Source: Chrysomallon squamiferum (taxonomy: Eukaryota; Mollusca; Gastropoda; Neomphalida; Peltospiridae). Taken from it: a DNA stretch of 64,000 nt. A program made the position numbers and the translations under genes. Each line of letters begins with the position of its first letter. The first letter of the stretch is position 1. Positions 36,817-54,577 of this stretch are shown in pieces. The stretch spans positions 1,773,775-1,837,774 of the forward strand of contig CM022679.1 in assembly GCA_012295275.1 (NCBI GenBank), given 5' to 3'. The notes beneath the pieces were generated by a model. That model was not told where the DNA came from, did no database searches, and saw nothing but the letters and a program-made list of their open reading frames with translations.

Positions 36817-37739
36817 ATACATTTTATGAATGAATTTATGTATGATTTTAATAACACTGTTTTACCCATATACAGTCGATATATTTGTATCAAAGTATAT
36901 ATACTTTTGATATTATACATATTTTATTTAAATAAACACTATAATTCATTTTATTATAATAGTAATATTCAGAATGACATATTTTATTCTTTTCATTAAT
37001 ATTTTTATATGTTTATAACTTGCTTCTTCCAACTTTTTCATGTAAATTTATTTTAAACTACTTTTAAAAATAAATCATTTGAATTACATTATCATTATTT
37101 TTAGTGTTGTTTGTTCAGTTTTATTTTGCTTTTTTACTTTTGTAGGTGAAAATAAATATCAGAAGAGTTCTATTTGTTACCCCACCTATATTCTTATCTC
37201 ATAAATATACATAAATTATGATTTTTGAAAACTATTTGGATGAACATTGGTTTAATGAAAAATATTGGTTGACTTCAATTATCTAACAAGCCAAAATCAA
37301 CTTAGACAGTTTTATAGTACTATTTTTTTTATATCTATATATCTGTCTGTGTGTCTATGTACCTCTCGATCTACCTAAACAGCCATATAAGGCATATATT
37401 ACTGTATTAGGTACTACCAAAGTACAAATTAAAAGAACAAATCGTCAGCAAAGTGTGGTCTTCAAAAATTCCCTTCTCTAGGTCAAATTGAAAAATCTTT
37501 TTAAAGAAACTTAGTTTGATGATAGTATATATATATCTTGCTACAACCTCGCTTTCGATTTTTGAATTTTGATCAAGGAAAAGTATAACAAATTTTTGAT
37601 GAAAAATCTTTCTGAAGACCTCAGCAAAATGATCAGTCACTGGAAAAGTTTTGTGTGAGTCCATCAGTCAAAATATGTTCTCCCTGTAGGTCTGCTTATT
37701 GTCTACCGTTGTGCTTAATTTCAACAAATATAGGGTTGG

Positions 37740-37870
37740 GGAAATTTGCATATGCCATGTGCACGCAAAACCCACTCTTCAGAGGATTGATAATGACGAG
37801 TCAGTCCATATCACGTGACGTCAACGGCGCTTTCTAATTGGCTCACCCCGGTGTTGACAAACATTGGCAT
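37740..37870 (+). promoter_or_regulatory. Promoter region of ARH1-A
   Basis: Contains an octamer ATTTGCAT (about 37743-37750), an E-box CACGTG (37812-37817) that overlaps a perfect CRE TGACGTCA (37816-37823), and an inverted CCAAT box ATTGG just downstream. Clustered sites of this kind are typical of animal promoters. The following exon with donor at 38107 supports a start site in this area. Confidence 0.5.
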
Positions 37871-38106
37871 TCACTGTTTATCCTGTAAAATGATAGAAAT
37901 GAATCATAGTTTCTCAATAGTTAATGAAGAAAAAAATGCTCGCAAGTTTTATTCCGACAAAAATTTCTATCTTTTTTTCGATTCAGTGCTATAAAAGAGA
38001 TTTTGGTGTCATTTTAATATGCATTTTCCAAGAAAAGGAAAAGAAAAAAGAAAAGAAAAATTGTGCCCCTGCATTTTCTGGAATTAATTTGCCTCCATAC
38101 AAACTG
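37871..38106 (+). other. Non-coding first exon of ARH1-A (3' end supported)
   Basis: Ends at CTG|GTGAGT, a consensus donor that is conserved in unit 2. The 5' limit is a guess from the promoter position. It has no reading frame joining the ARH1 ATG. Confidence 0.4.
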
Positions 38107-38981
38107 GTGAGTTCTGTACATTTTCTTATCTAAATTAAGCACACAGAAGTCTCATTATATAAAATTCACTTTGCTGTGGCTGCAATGTTGACAGAAAATA
38201 GCATGTTTGAATATTTCGTTAAATTTTTTTGTTGTCTTTTTTATAATGTATTTTCTTCTAACAGCAAAGTAACCTTTTCATCATCAGTTAATATGTTTCA
38301 TGAAATAAATAAAGTTTCCATTAAACGAAATGTATTATAATGATATATACGTTAAGTTATTTTTTTTAATAGTAACATTTTCAATTCTGATATATATTTA
38401 GCCATTACATTAAATATTAGCGAGCTCTTTTTAACTTCATTTTTAGTCTGCAACAATCACAAAGCCAAACGATAAATAATTTATGCTTAGTCTTGTCCGT
38501 AACACTGACGAAACTTCAACAAAAAGAACCAAGTTTTCTTATTATTAATACTTTTAAAACACTTTCCTAATTTATTTCATTTAATCAGTACAGAATTACT
38601 TATGCAATCTTTCTATTGTGTTTAATTATAAGCCACTGATAAACAAATATACTCCTTTGAGCTCTTCCTAATCTGCAGCGTTATTTTTACGATTTCAAAA
38701 GACCTACTAAACAAAGGGAGAAATCATTATTTTGTTCTGACCTACATAAATATAACTGATCTATTACTGTTTAATAAATAATAAATAAAATAGTAATGTA
38801 TCTATAAACAAGCAGTAAGATAGAGATCGTAAGTAAAGCATTGATTTCATAATAGAAAATAGTGAAAATTAAATAGATTTAGGCTCAAAACATATTTTGT
38901 TAATTTCTCCTATCAGTACGGAAATAGAAAGTGAAAGTTGATTGAAGGCGGTATTTTTACAGACGTAGTTTAAATAGGTAA

Positions 38982-39040
<59 letters not shown>

Positions 39041-39041
39041 A
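38982..39041. repeat. (TTA)n microsatellite
   Basis: About 20 TTA units; also present in unit 2 at about 48526-48591 with a different length. Confidence 0.9.
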
Positions 39042-39299
39042 GACACAAAAGTTTGCAACGTGTTTAGAATAAATTAAATACCGTTATTTAAAATGTCAGA
39101 CCGAATGTCTCAATTTTTCCTTCTTACGTAATATCGTTGTGGACTACGGTAACTCATTTTATAATAATATTCTTTCTTCAGTTTTTTAAATATATATATA
39201 CACGGTAAGATTTATTTTTATTTATTTATCATCATTGTCGTCGACGTTGTCGTCGTCATCATTTTCATCATCATTATTACATTTAAATTTATTTATTTT

Positions 39300-39334
<35 letters not shown>

Positions 39335-39406
39335 TATTATTTGTATTTCATTTTCTCAAGTGTTTGTCAAAAGTTTTAACGCATTTTTATTTCGCACGTA
39401 TTTCAG

Positions 39407-39450
39407 ATTAATCCTGAAGAATACATAGACAGACACACACCTGCGTGTAG
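39407..39450 (+). other. Possible non-coding second exon, ARH1-A
   Basis: 44 bases between an acceptor (ATTTCAG) and a donor (GTAAAT), both conserved in unit 2 (48973-49016). It may be an optional 5' UTR exon. Confidence 0.35.
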
Positions 39451-39518
39451 GTAAATTCAACAAAGAAAATTATTTTCAAATTTATTTCGTTCTATTCCAG
39501 AAGACTGATTCTACGACT

Positions 39519-39669
39519 ATGTACGAACGATACGAGGCGGCCATGGTGCTGAGTGGTGTTGGTGACACATTAGGATACAAAAATGGAAGCTGGGAATTCT
39601 GTAAGTCAGGAGAGAAGATTCACAAGGAACTGAAGAAACTTGGAGGACTAAGTTCATTTGAAGTTTCTG
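39519..39669 (+). CDS. ADPRH: ARH1-A exon 1
   Basis: The exon begins at 39501 after TATTCCAG; ATG at 39519. It encodes [20 protein letters not shown] and GGLSSFEVS. The start matches that of human ARH1. Donor GTAAGT. Confidence 0.85.
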
Positions 39670-39845
39670 GTAAGTCTTCTTTTTAGTTTATATGTCTAAG
39701 CATCCAGCTATGGAAATCTTGTAGTGCACAGTAAAAACTGGAAGATCTTATTGTAGAAAATATTATTTTTGTGTTACTATTATTATTACAATATAGATGA
39801 CAATTGAAAACTGTTTTTCTTTTTTTTTTTTTTTTTTATATCCAG

Positions 39846-39893
39846 ACTGGATGGTCAGTGATGGTACAGTGATGCACATAGCCACAGGTGAAG
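39846..39893 (+). CDS. ADPRH: ARH1-A exon 2 (metal site I, mutated)
   Basis: Encodes DWMVSDGTVMHIATGE. The second of the two vicinal aspartates (SDD in copy B and human) is Gly (GGT for GAT). Confidence 0.9.
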
Positions 39894-40255
39894 GTAAGAA
39901 ATAATTATATTTCAGCAATTTTCAGATTTTTATGTATATTATTATGTCCAAGAATAAATTTTAGTTTCAGTTCAAAATATTTGATTTACTTATGTACACA
40001 CGTATACTAGAGAGAGTCTGTGTCTATGTGAGTGTTTGTGTGTATGTGTGTGTAGATATATATATATATGTCTGTATGTGTTTATATATATATATATTCT
40101 TTATATATATATTTTGAGAAACTTTCATATACACATGCATGCACACAAACATACATACATACATACATGCACACATAAAAACATGCACAGATGCACACAC
40201 AAATACATACACACACAAGTCCGTGTAAATAATTTTAGATGTTGTCTTTGAACAG

Positions 40256-40354
40256 CACTGGTAGAGACAGGTGGTGAAGATAGAGAGAGACTGTTTTTAA
40301 AAATTGCTCAGAAATACAAGGAATGTATGAACGATATGGCTGGGCGAGCTCCAG
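40256..40354 (+). CDS. ADPRH: ARH1-A exon 3
   Basis: Encodes ALVETGGEDRERLFLK and KECMNDMAGRAP. Same phase and length (99) as in copy B. Confidence 0.85.
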
Positions 40355-40734
40355 GTATGTTATTTATTATTTTCACACACTTTATCTTCTTGTCATCAAT
40401 TAAATATTAACTCTTTGATACTCAGGTTTAATTTTCAGTTAACATTATCAGCCTTGAAACAAGTTTCAAAACAGGAAAATGTTAACAAAGGCTAAGGTGA
40501 TGTTAACATTTATTTAGTTGTTGAAAACTTTCAAAACATTTAGCAGCTGAAAACCAGAATTTAAAATAATTTTAAAAAAATGCAAAATATTTAAAAATAA
40601 ATAGGCTTTTAAAACAACATCAGAACAGGATATATGTATCTCCATGAAAAAAAGAAAACTTAATATTTAAAACACATTTACTTTAATCTACATTTAATAT
40701 CTTTTTTATTTATCTGCTTAAATATGTTTTTTAG

Positions 40735-40810
40735 GTTTAACATGTATGAATGGTGCTTCACAGCTGAAACCTTCAAAACCAAAAGGTTATCAAATCCCTT
40801 ACAATCCAAG
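40735..40810 (+). CDS. ADPRH: ARH1-A exon 4
   Basis: Encodes GLTCMNGASQLKPSKPKGYQ and IPYNP, matching the QLKPxKPxGW region of ARH1. Confidence 0.85.
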
Positions 40811-41177
40811 GTAAATTCATTTTTCTGTATGTCATTTAGTCCATTTTGAAATGTCTCATAATTTTATGTTTGATAGATGAGTCTAGAAATAAACAGAATT
40901 GTTTTTAAAACAATCTTTTCAAATGTTTTATGATTACTCAGTAAAATGGTAGGCATTTTATTCATTATACACAATCTTAAACATTACATTAATAATAATA
41001 ATAATAAAATATCAGCAAAAAATAAATAATAACAATAGAATCTCATAACACTTAAAATAAATAAATAAACTGTAATGTCATAGTAATAACAATGATGATG
41101 ATGATAGTGAGAAAATCTGGACATGGTTATAAATGCCTCTGTTCATGGAGATATCTGTATATATATTTGTTTTTCAG

Positions 41178-41234
41178 GGGTGGGGGATGTGGTGCTGCAA
41201 TGAGGTCCATGTGCATTGGTCTGCGCTATCCTCA
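41178..41234 (+). CDS. ADPRH: ARH1-A exon 5
   Basis: Encodes GGGCGAAMRSMCIGLRYP, the conserved GGCGAAMR block. Donor GTCAGT. Confidence 0.85.
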
Positions 41235-41924
41235 GTCAGTAAAATTATTTCTTTCTCCTTCATAAATTATTTGTTTTGTGTACTGCTTAAAAAGGAACCT
41301 ATTATGAGAATGACTAATAATCCAAGTATATTTAATGTTACATAAAGACAAATATTAGATAGTTTACATCAATGAGGCAGTGATAACAAAGAATCCAAAT
41401 ACACACTGTTGTGTATTTCCACATGATTGTTTGGCTTCTTCTATCAGTGAAAAATCAAAATAGATTTTGCATACTTAAAGGAACTGTTCTGTTTATTTTT
41501 TGTTAGTATGTATACATATAATCACATAAAATTTGCTTTTAGATTGTAGTTACAGTTCTAGACAGATTATTTATTATTTTTGTTATTTAATGTATGTGAT
41601 TTTGTGTGTTATATAAAACTACAGCCTGCATGTAAAAATTAATGTATATTAAATATTCAAGAAAAATGTACATTAGAATCTTCTCTTATTTATACAAGTT
41701 TTTCTCACTTTTTGATTCAATCAAGTTTTTGTCACAATGATACAGAATACTGATGAACCATATTTTTAATGTTCATTTATAATCTATGTCACTGATAGCC
41801 CAGTATATAAAAACCATTTTACTTCACCACCAGACATCATGTTTGTGAAAAGCACATGAAAAAGTTGTCAAAGTTTCTGAGTAAATTGTAAAAAATACCA
41901 TCTGACATCTGACAACAGTGGTAG

Positions 41925-42425
<501 letters not shown>

Positions 42426-42679
42426 ACCTCAGCTTCTAAATCTTTATTTAAAAGAAATTAATTAAAAATTTAAATTTGAGTAAATAATTATTTTAATGCA
42501 CAGTAACAGTCTACCAGAACAGAAAAACTTAAAATATTATAATTGAATTTATCCATTTTAAAATAATTTTCACTAAATTAAAACAAACACAGTATGTTTT
42601 ATTTAAACATTATTTTATATATGGTTTAAACTGAATATTAACTAATTAAGTTAAAAACACACACAGTATTTTACACTAA

Positions 42680-42785
42680 GCCTCCCATTTTGGGGATGTG
42701 GACTGATGTCTGTTTTAACAAACACCAAGGACTATGTCCGAAATGCTGGAACTGTGTGAAAAAAAATTATAAATGATGACTGGTC
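42680..42785 (+). pseudogene. ADPRH: ARH1-A exon 7, degraded
   Basis: Aligns to intact exon 7 of copy B (51930-52035) through GATGT..ACTGATGTCTGT and ACTATGTCCGAAAT. The pyrimidine tract and CAG acceptor are replaced by sequence of the neighbouring 36-bp minisatellite (ACACAGTATTTTACACTA). It is two bases short after CCTCCC and has in-frame stops further on. The donor is weakened to GTCAGA. Confidence 0.8.
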
Positions 42786-44045
42786 AGAAAGAAAAACTAA
42801 AAAAATGTTATAATTGACTGGTCAGTAAATAAAACTGTTAAAACTTTGTCAGTTTATTAAAATTGTTTTCTATATGGTTTGTCAGTAAATAAAAACTGTT
42901 ACATTGACTTGTCAATAACGAAAACCTCCAGATTGGGGATGTAACTAAAACTTGTTACCAACTGGTCAGTAACTAAAACTGTTACATTGAAATGTCAGGA
43001 CGCTAACTAAAAAATTAAGATGACTGGTCAGTAACTAAAACTTACATTGACTGGTCAGTAACTAAAACTGTTACATTGACTTGTCAGTAACTAAAACTGT
43101 TACATTGATTGGTCAGTAACTAAAACTTACATTGACTGGTCAGTAACTAAAACTGTTACATTGACTGGTCAGTAACTAAAACTTACATTGACTGGTCAGT
43201 AACTAAAACTTACATTGACTTCTCAGTAACTAAAACTGTTACATTGACAGGTCAATAACTAAAACTTACATTAACTGGTCAGTAACTAAAACTTACATTG
43301 ACTGGTCAGTAACTAAAACTTACATTGACTTGTCAGTAACTAAAACTTACATTGACTGGTCAGTAACTAAAACTTACATTGACTTCTCAGTAACTAAAAC
43401 TGTTACATTGACAGGTCAATATCTAAAACTGTTACATTGACTGGTCAGTAACTAAAACTTACATTGACTGGCCAGTAACTAAAACTTACATTGACTGGCC
43501 AGTAACTAAATATGTTACATTGACAGGTCATTATCTAAAACTGTTACATTGACTGGTCAGTAACTAAAACTTACATTGATTGGTCAATAACTAAAACTGT
43601 TACATTGACTTCTCAGTAACTAAAACTGTTACATTGACTGGTCAGTAACTAAAACTGTTACATTGACTTGTCAGTAACTAAAACTCTTACATTGACTGGT
43701 CAGTAACCAAAACTGTTACATTGACATGTCAGTAACTAAAACTTACATTGACTTCTCAGTAACTAAAACTGTTACACTGACTTGTCAGTGACTAAAACTT
43801 ACATTGACTTGTCAGTAACTAAAACTTACATTGACTTGTCAGTAACTAAAACTGTTACATTGCCTTGTCAGTAACTAAAACTGTTACACTGACTTGTCAG
43901 TGACTAAAACTTACATTGACTTCTCAGTAACTAAAACTTACATTGACTGGTCAGTGACTAAAACTGTTACACTGACTTCTCAGTAACTAAAACTGTTACA
44001 TTGACTGTTTAGTAGCTAAAACTGTTACACCGACCTGTCAGTAAC
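42775..44045. repeat. 27/29-bp minisatellite made of the exon 7 splice donor
   Basis: About 40 units of two lengths: 27 bases (GACTGGTCAGTAACTAAAAC plus TTACATT) and 29 bases (two extra bases, GT, before TTACATT). The unit equals the last bases of exon 7 (GACTG) plus its donor and the next intron bases, so the array is a run of copied 5' splice sites. The first clear copy is at the degraded exon 7. Confidence 0.9.
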
Positions 44046-44174
44046 AAAATAATTTTATTCATGGCTCAGTAACTACAATTCTGACAGTATTTTAAATTTT
44101 CTATTTTATTAACAGTTTTTATTTATTTATTTATTTTATTATTATTACATTTTTTATTTCTATTTTATTAACAG

Positions 44175-44348
44175 GTTCTACTTCACAAAACAGTGGCAGA
44201 AATATCTTGAAAAAAGAGGAATTTTGAATGGAGACAAAGACCCCATATTTCCTGAGAATTATGATGTGCATGCACGTGACGAGTTTTATACATCTGTCAG
44301 TTTTGATGGCTGGGGTGGAGCCAGTGGTCACGATGCACCAATGATAGC
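44175..44348 (+). CDS. ADPRH: ARH1-A exon 8
   Basis: Encodes [20 protein letters not shown] and [13 protein letters not shown]. Intact frame. Confidence 0.85.
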
Positions 44349-44812
44349 GTGAGATTTGTCAATTTAAAAAAAAAAAATCATATACATATATGTCTCTAAC
44401 CAACATGTTTTTTAATATAATAAAAATATTAGTGATTTCAAAATGTTTCTTATTATTAAGTAAACAATATTTTTGTTTTAATATTTTACATTTAATATAA
44501 TGCTCCTTTGCCAAATAATATATATATATACACATACCAAAATTTTGAATATAGTTCACAGAGATTATACGATTATTAAAATGTCTTTGTTTTGTTGTCT
44601 TAGTTCATATATAGAATACACAACTATTAAAATAGTTTATATTGTTATGGTTTTGTATATGTACTTCAAGAATACAGAATTATTGAAATGCTTTATAATT
44701 GTATTGTTTTCTGTTACAAAAGCATCCAATCATCAAGCCGCAGTTTTGTTTTCTGTAATATTGACAATTATCTTTATATATGACAGTGAGTTTCATTGTT
44801 ATGTTTTGTCAG

Positions 44813-44863
44813 ATATGATGCTATCTTGTCTGCTGGGCAGAACTGGGATGAGTTATGCAGCAG
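44813..44863 (+). CDS. ADPRH: ARH1-A exon 9
   Basis: Encodes YDAILSAGQNWDELCS, matching human YDAVLAAG. 51 bases. Confidence 0.85.
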
Positions 44864-45243
44864 GTACAATATTTTGATTAATACAGTTATTACCACGCTA
44901 TACAAATACAGTGTAACATAAGTGGACAAAATATTTAAGTGAAATGGGAGAAAAAGAATGAAAATAATTACTAGATTCGCTAATAAAAACATTCTACCTG
45001 GCTTATGGAATACCTGCTCTTAAATAGGAGTTTTTACCTAAAAATGTCATTTTACAAAAGTAATTAGTTTGCCTGAATTATTTCTCAGAAATCTACACTT
45101 TCTTGGTCTGCTAAGATCTATTGTTTGCTATAAAGGCACTTTGAAGCCTTATTTAACATAACCTTCATTTAGTACTGTCAAATATACATGTTACAAGTAA
45201 TGAAGCTGACTGTACTAGTGTATACATTTTGTTTCATTTCAAG

Positions 45244-45346
45244 ATCGATGTTTCACGGAGGGAACAGTGACAGTACAGGTGTAATAGCAGCTTGTTGCTA
45301 TGGAGCAATGTATGGTTACCATGGTGTTTATACCAGTAATTATGAG
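45244..45346 (+). CDS. ADPRH: ARH1-A exon 10 (metal site II, mutated)
   Basis: Encodes [20 protein letters not shown] and [15 protein letters not shown]. The first aspartate of DSD is Asn (AAC for GAC). Confidence 0.9.
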
Positions 45347-45617
45347 GTATTTATAAAATTTTAATTTTGTGAAACAATTTCAAATTACATTATCAACCTA
45401 TTATACCAAGATTGTATTAATAAGGTTTTTATTTCTGCTGTCTCTCTGTTTCTAAAAATTTATTTTTAAACAAGTTTTTTTAGTTTTTTTATTTTATTAT
45501 ATAAAATAACTCGAGATTTAAAATCTATCAAAACATTTTTCTGATTTATTTATTCATTTAAATTTTTTTTTTTTTTTTTTAATAAATATGTTAATGTAGT
45601 ATTCATTCGTATTAAAG

Positions 45618-46529
45618 GGCTTGGAATATAAGAAGAGATTAGAAAATATTGCAAATTGTCTTTTCAAGCAGGCATATCCTTCAAAGCCATCAAAGGTAAA
45701 TAAAAAACTGAGTAAGTTAGCAAATATTGACACAAGAGAAAATTACAGTCAAACTGGTAATGTAAATGCCAAAGAAATTCAGACTGAGGCTATCGATAAA
45801 AGAGAAAGCCATAGTCAGACTGAGAATGTAAATAAAAGAGAAAGTGAGTCTGAGAATGATACAAGAGACAGTCAACCTATGAGTGTTGTCAAAAGAGAAA
45901 GTGAAAGTCAGACTGAGGGAGTTGATACAAAAGACAGTGAATCTATGAGTGTTGTCAAAAGGGAAAGTCAAAGTCAGACTGAGGGAGTTGATACAAAAGA
46001 AAGTGAATCTATGAGTGTTGTCAAAAGAGAAAGTCAAAGTCAGAATGAGGGAGTTGATACAAAAGAAAGTGAATCTATGAGTGTTGTCAAAAGGGAAAGT
46101 CAAAGTCAGACTGAGGGAGTTGATACAAAAGAAAGTCAATCTATGAGTGTTGTCAAAAGAGAAAGTGAAAGTCAGACTGAGGGAGTTGATACAACAGAAA
46201 GTCAAACTGAGAATGTATGTACAACAGAAAGTCAAACTGAGAATGTGTGTACAAGAGAAAGTCAAACTGAGAATGTGTGTACGACAGAAAGTCAAACTGA
46301 GAATGTGTGTACAAGAGAAAGTCAAAGTCAGACTGAGGGAGCTGATACAAAAGAAAGTGAATCTATGAGTGTTGTCAAAAGAGAAAGTGAAAGTCAGACT
46401 GAGGGAGTTGATACAAAAGAAAGTCAAACTGAGAATGTTTGTACAAGAGAAAGTCAAAGTCAGACTGAGAATTCTGAAACAAAAGAATGTCAGACTGAGA
46501 ATGTTAAATACAGGAAAAGATTAGATTGA
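45618..46529 (+). CDS. ADPRH: ARH1-A exon 11 with long repeat tail
   Basis: Starts GLEYKKRLENIANCLF, the ARH1 C-terminal helix, and then leaves the family for about 270 residues of repeats. A 22-residue unit (containing SQTEGVDTKES and SMSVVKRES) occurs about six times, and a 10-residue unit (TESQTENVCT) about five times. Rich in Ser, Thr, Glu, Gln and Lys, presumably disordered. The stop ends at 46529. Confidence 0.75.
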   Translation, partial: GLEYKKRLENIANCLFKQAYPSKPSKVNKKLSKLANIDTRENYSQTGNVNAKEIQTEAIDKRESHSQTENVNKRESESENDTRDSQPMSVVKRESESQTEGVDTKDSESMSVVKRESQSQTEGVDTKESESMSVVKRESQSQNEGVDTKESESMSVVKRESQSQTEGVDTKESQSMSVVKRESESQTEGVDTTESQTENVCTTESQTENVCTRESQTENVCTTESQTENVCTRESQSQTEGADTKESESMSVVKRESESQTEGVDTKESQTENVCTRESQSQTENSETKECQTENVKYRKRLD

Positions 46530-47279
46530 GAATGTTGATACAAGAGAAATTCAAACTCAGAATGTTGATATAAGAGATACTCAAACTGAGAATACTTATA
46601 CAAGAGAAAGTCAAACTGAAAATGTTGACATTCATTTTCACCACCATTTTGACATGTTCACCATTATGTTTACATTTATTTTACTATGTTTATGTTCGTG
46701 TTGTTTTATATTTTCATTTATTGTAAAGCATGCTTGAACTTTCTTGCTATATAAATATGGTATAATAATAATAATAAAAACTGATACAAGAGAAATTAAC
46801 CTGAGAATAAATCAAAACAAAAGAATACACTACCATATTCAAAATATGGTCAGACACAAGTTTGTTTTAATATATTTAATATATATCTGCCTGTGTGTCT
46901 ATGTACCTCTCGATCTACCTAAACAGCCATATAAGGCATATATTACTGTATTAGGTACTACCAAAGTACAAATTAAAAGAACAAATCGTCAGCAAAGTGT
47001 GGTCTTCAAAAATTCCCTTCTCTCGGTCAAATTGAAAAATCGTTTTAAAGAAACTTAGTTTGATGATAGTATATATATCTTGCTACAACCTCGCTTTCGA
47101 TTTTTGAATTTTGATCAAGGAGAAGTTTAACAAATTTTTGATGAAAAAAATCTTTCTGAAAACCTCAGCAAAGTCATCAGTCACTGGAAAAGTTTTGTGT
47201 GAGTCCATTAGTCAAAATATGTTCTCCCTGTAGGTCTGCTTATTGTCTACCGTTGTGCTTAATTTCAACAAATATAGGG

Positions 47280-47420
47280 TTGGGAAAATTTGCATATGCC
47301 ATGTGCACGCAAAACCCACTCTTCAGAGGATCGATAATGACGAGTCAGTCCATATCACGTGACGTCGACGGCGCTTTCTAATTGGCTCACCCCGGTGTTG
47401 ACAAACATTGGCATTCAGTG
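47280..47420 (+). promoter_or_regulatory. Promoter region of ARH1-B
   Basis: The same element order as ARH1-A: octamer-like ATTTGCAT, E-box CACGTG (47356-47361) and inverted CCAAT. The CRE is changed from TGACGTCA to TGACGTCG, so the palindrome is broken. The matching first exon ends at a GTGAGT donor (47652). Confidence 0.5.
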
Positions 47421-48527
47421 TTTATCCTGTAAAATGATAGAAATGAATCACAGTTTCTCAATAGTTAATGAAGAAAAAAATGCCCGCAAGTTTTATTCCG
47501 ACAAAAATTTCTATCTTTTTTTCGATTCAGTGCTATCAAAGAGATTTTGGTGTCATTTTAATATGCATTTTCCAAGAAAAGGAAAAGAAAAAAGAAAAGA
47601 AAAATTGTGCCCCTGCATTTTGCTGGAATTAATTTGCCTCCATACAAACTGGTGAGTTCTGTACATTTTCTTATCTAAATTAAGCACACAGAAGTCTCAT
47701 TATATAAAATTCACTTTGCTGTGGCTTCAATGTTGACAGAAAATAGCATGTTTGAATATTTCGTTAAATTTTTTTGTTGTCTTTTTTATAATGTATTTTC
47801 TTCTAACAGCAAAGTAACCTTTTCATCATCAGTTAATATGTTTCATGAAATAAATAAAGTTTCCCTTACACGAAATGTATTATAATGTTATATACGCTAA
47901 GTTATTTTTTTTTGATAGTAACATTTTCAATTCTGATATATATTTAGCCATTATATTAAATATTAGCGAGCTCTTTTTAACTTCATTTTTAGTGTGCAAC
48001 AATCACAAAGCCAGACGATAAATAATTTATGCTTAGTCTTGTCCGTAACACTGACGAAACTTCAACAAAAAGAACCAAGTGTTCTCATTATTAATACTTT
48101 TAAAACACTTTCCTAATTTATTTCATTTAATCAGTACAGAATTACTTATGCAATCTTTCTATTGTGTTTAATTATAAGCCACTGACAAACAAATATACTC
48201 CTTTGAGCTCTTCCTAATCTGCAGTGTTATTTTTACGATTTCAAAAGACCTACTAAACAAAGGGAGAAATTATTATTTTTTTCTGACCTACATAAATATA
48301 ACTGATCTATTACTGTTTAATAAATAATAAATAAAATAGTAATGTATCTGTAAACAAGCAGTAAGATAGAGATCGTAAGTAAAGCATTGATTTCATAATA
48401 GGAAATAGTGAAAATTAAATAGATTTAGGCTCAAAACATGTTTTGTTAATTTCTCCTATCAGTACGGAAATAGAAAGTGAAAGTTGACTGAAGGCGGTAT
48501 TTTTACAGACGTAGTTTAAATAGGTAA

Positions 48528-48589
<62 letters not shown>

Positions 48590-48972
48590 TACAGACACAA
48601 AAGTTTGCAACGTGTTTAGAATAAATTAAATACCGTTATTTAAAATGTCAGACCGAATGTCTCAATTTTTCCTTCTTACGTAATATCGTTGTGGACTACC
48701 GTAACTAATTTTATAATAATATTCTTTCTTCAGTTTTTTAAATATATATATACACGGTAAGATTTATTTTTATTTATTTATCATCATCGTCGTCATCATT
48801 TTCATCATCATTATTACATTTAAATTTATTTATTTTCATTGTGTATATATATACATATATATATTTTTTTTATTTTTATTTTTATTTTTTTTTAAATTAT
48901 TATTATTGCTATTTCATTTTCTCAAGTGTTTGTCAAAAGTTTTAACGCATTTTTATTTCGCACGTATTTCAG

Positions 48973-49016
48973 ATTAATCCTGAAGAATACATAGACAGAC
49001 ACACACCTGCGTGCAG
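48973..49016 (+). other. Possible non-coding second exon, ARH1-B
   Basis: Counterpart of 39407-39450, with acceptor and donor conserved. Confidence 0.35.
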
Positions 49017-49084
49017 GTAAATTCAACAAAGAATATTATTTTCAAATTTATTTCATTGTATTCCAGAAGACTGATTCTACGACT

Positions 49085-54577
<5,493 letters not shown>

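Larger units (their letters stand above)
35415..37325 (+). pseudogene. 3' fragment of a third ARH1 copy
   Basis: Matches the 3' part of the two complete ARH1 units: intron 9 sequence from about 35415, an exon 10 remnant at 35844-35944, a scrap of the exon 11 tail near 36060-36090 (GACACAAGAGACTCAGTCTG), and the 3' flank that also follows copy B (about 54850-55950). The exon 10 remnant is 101 bases instead of 103 and has lost the frame within the metal-binding loop. It cannot be functional; it marks the left edge of the tandem duplication. Confidence 0.8.

Noticed and set aside
36589-36999. 136-codon ORF with a Cys/Val run
   Set aside because: It comes from the TG microsatellite in the flank of the ARH1 fragment.
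42800-44050. CRISPR-like regular repeats
   Set aside because: There are no unique spacers; units are directly adjacent, of 27 or 29 bases, and derived from a eukaryotic splice donor.
45717-46457. 246-codon minus-strand ORF opposite ARH1-A exon 11
   Set aside because: It is a shadow of the in-frame coding repeats on the plus strand; the plus strand joins the ARH1 exons.
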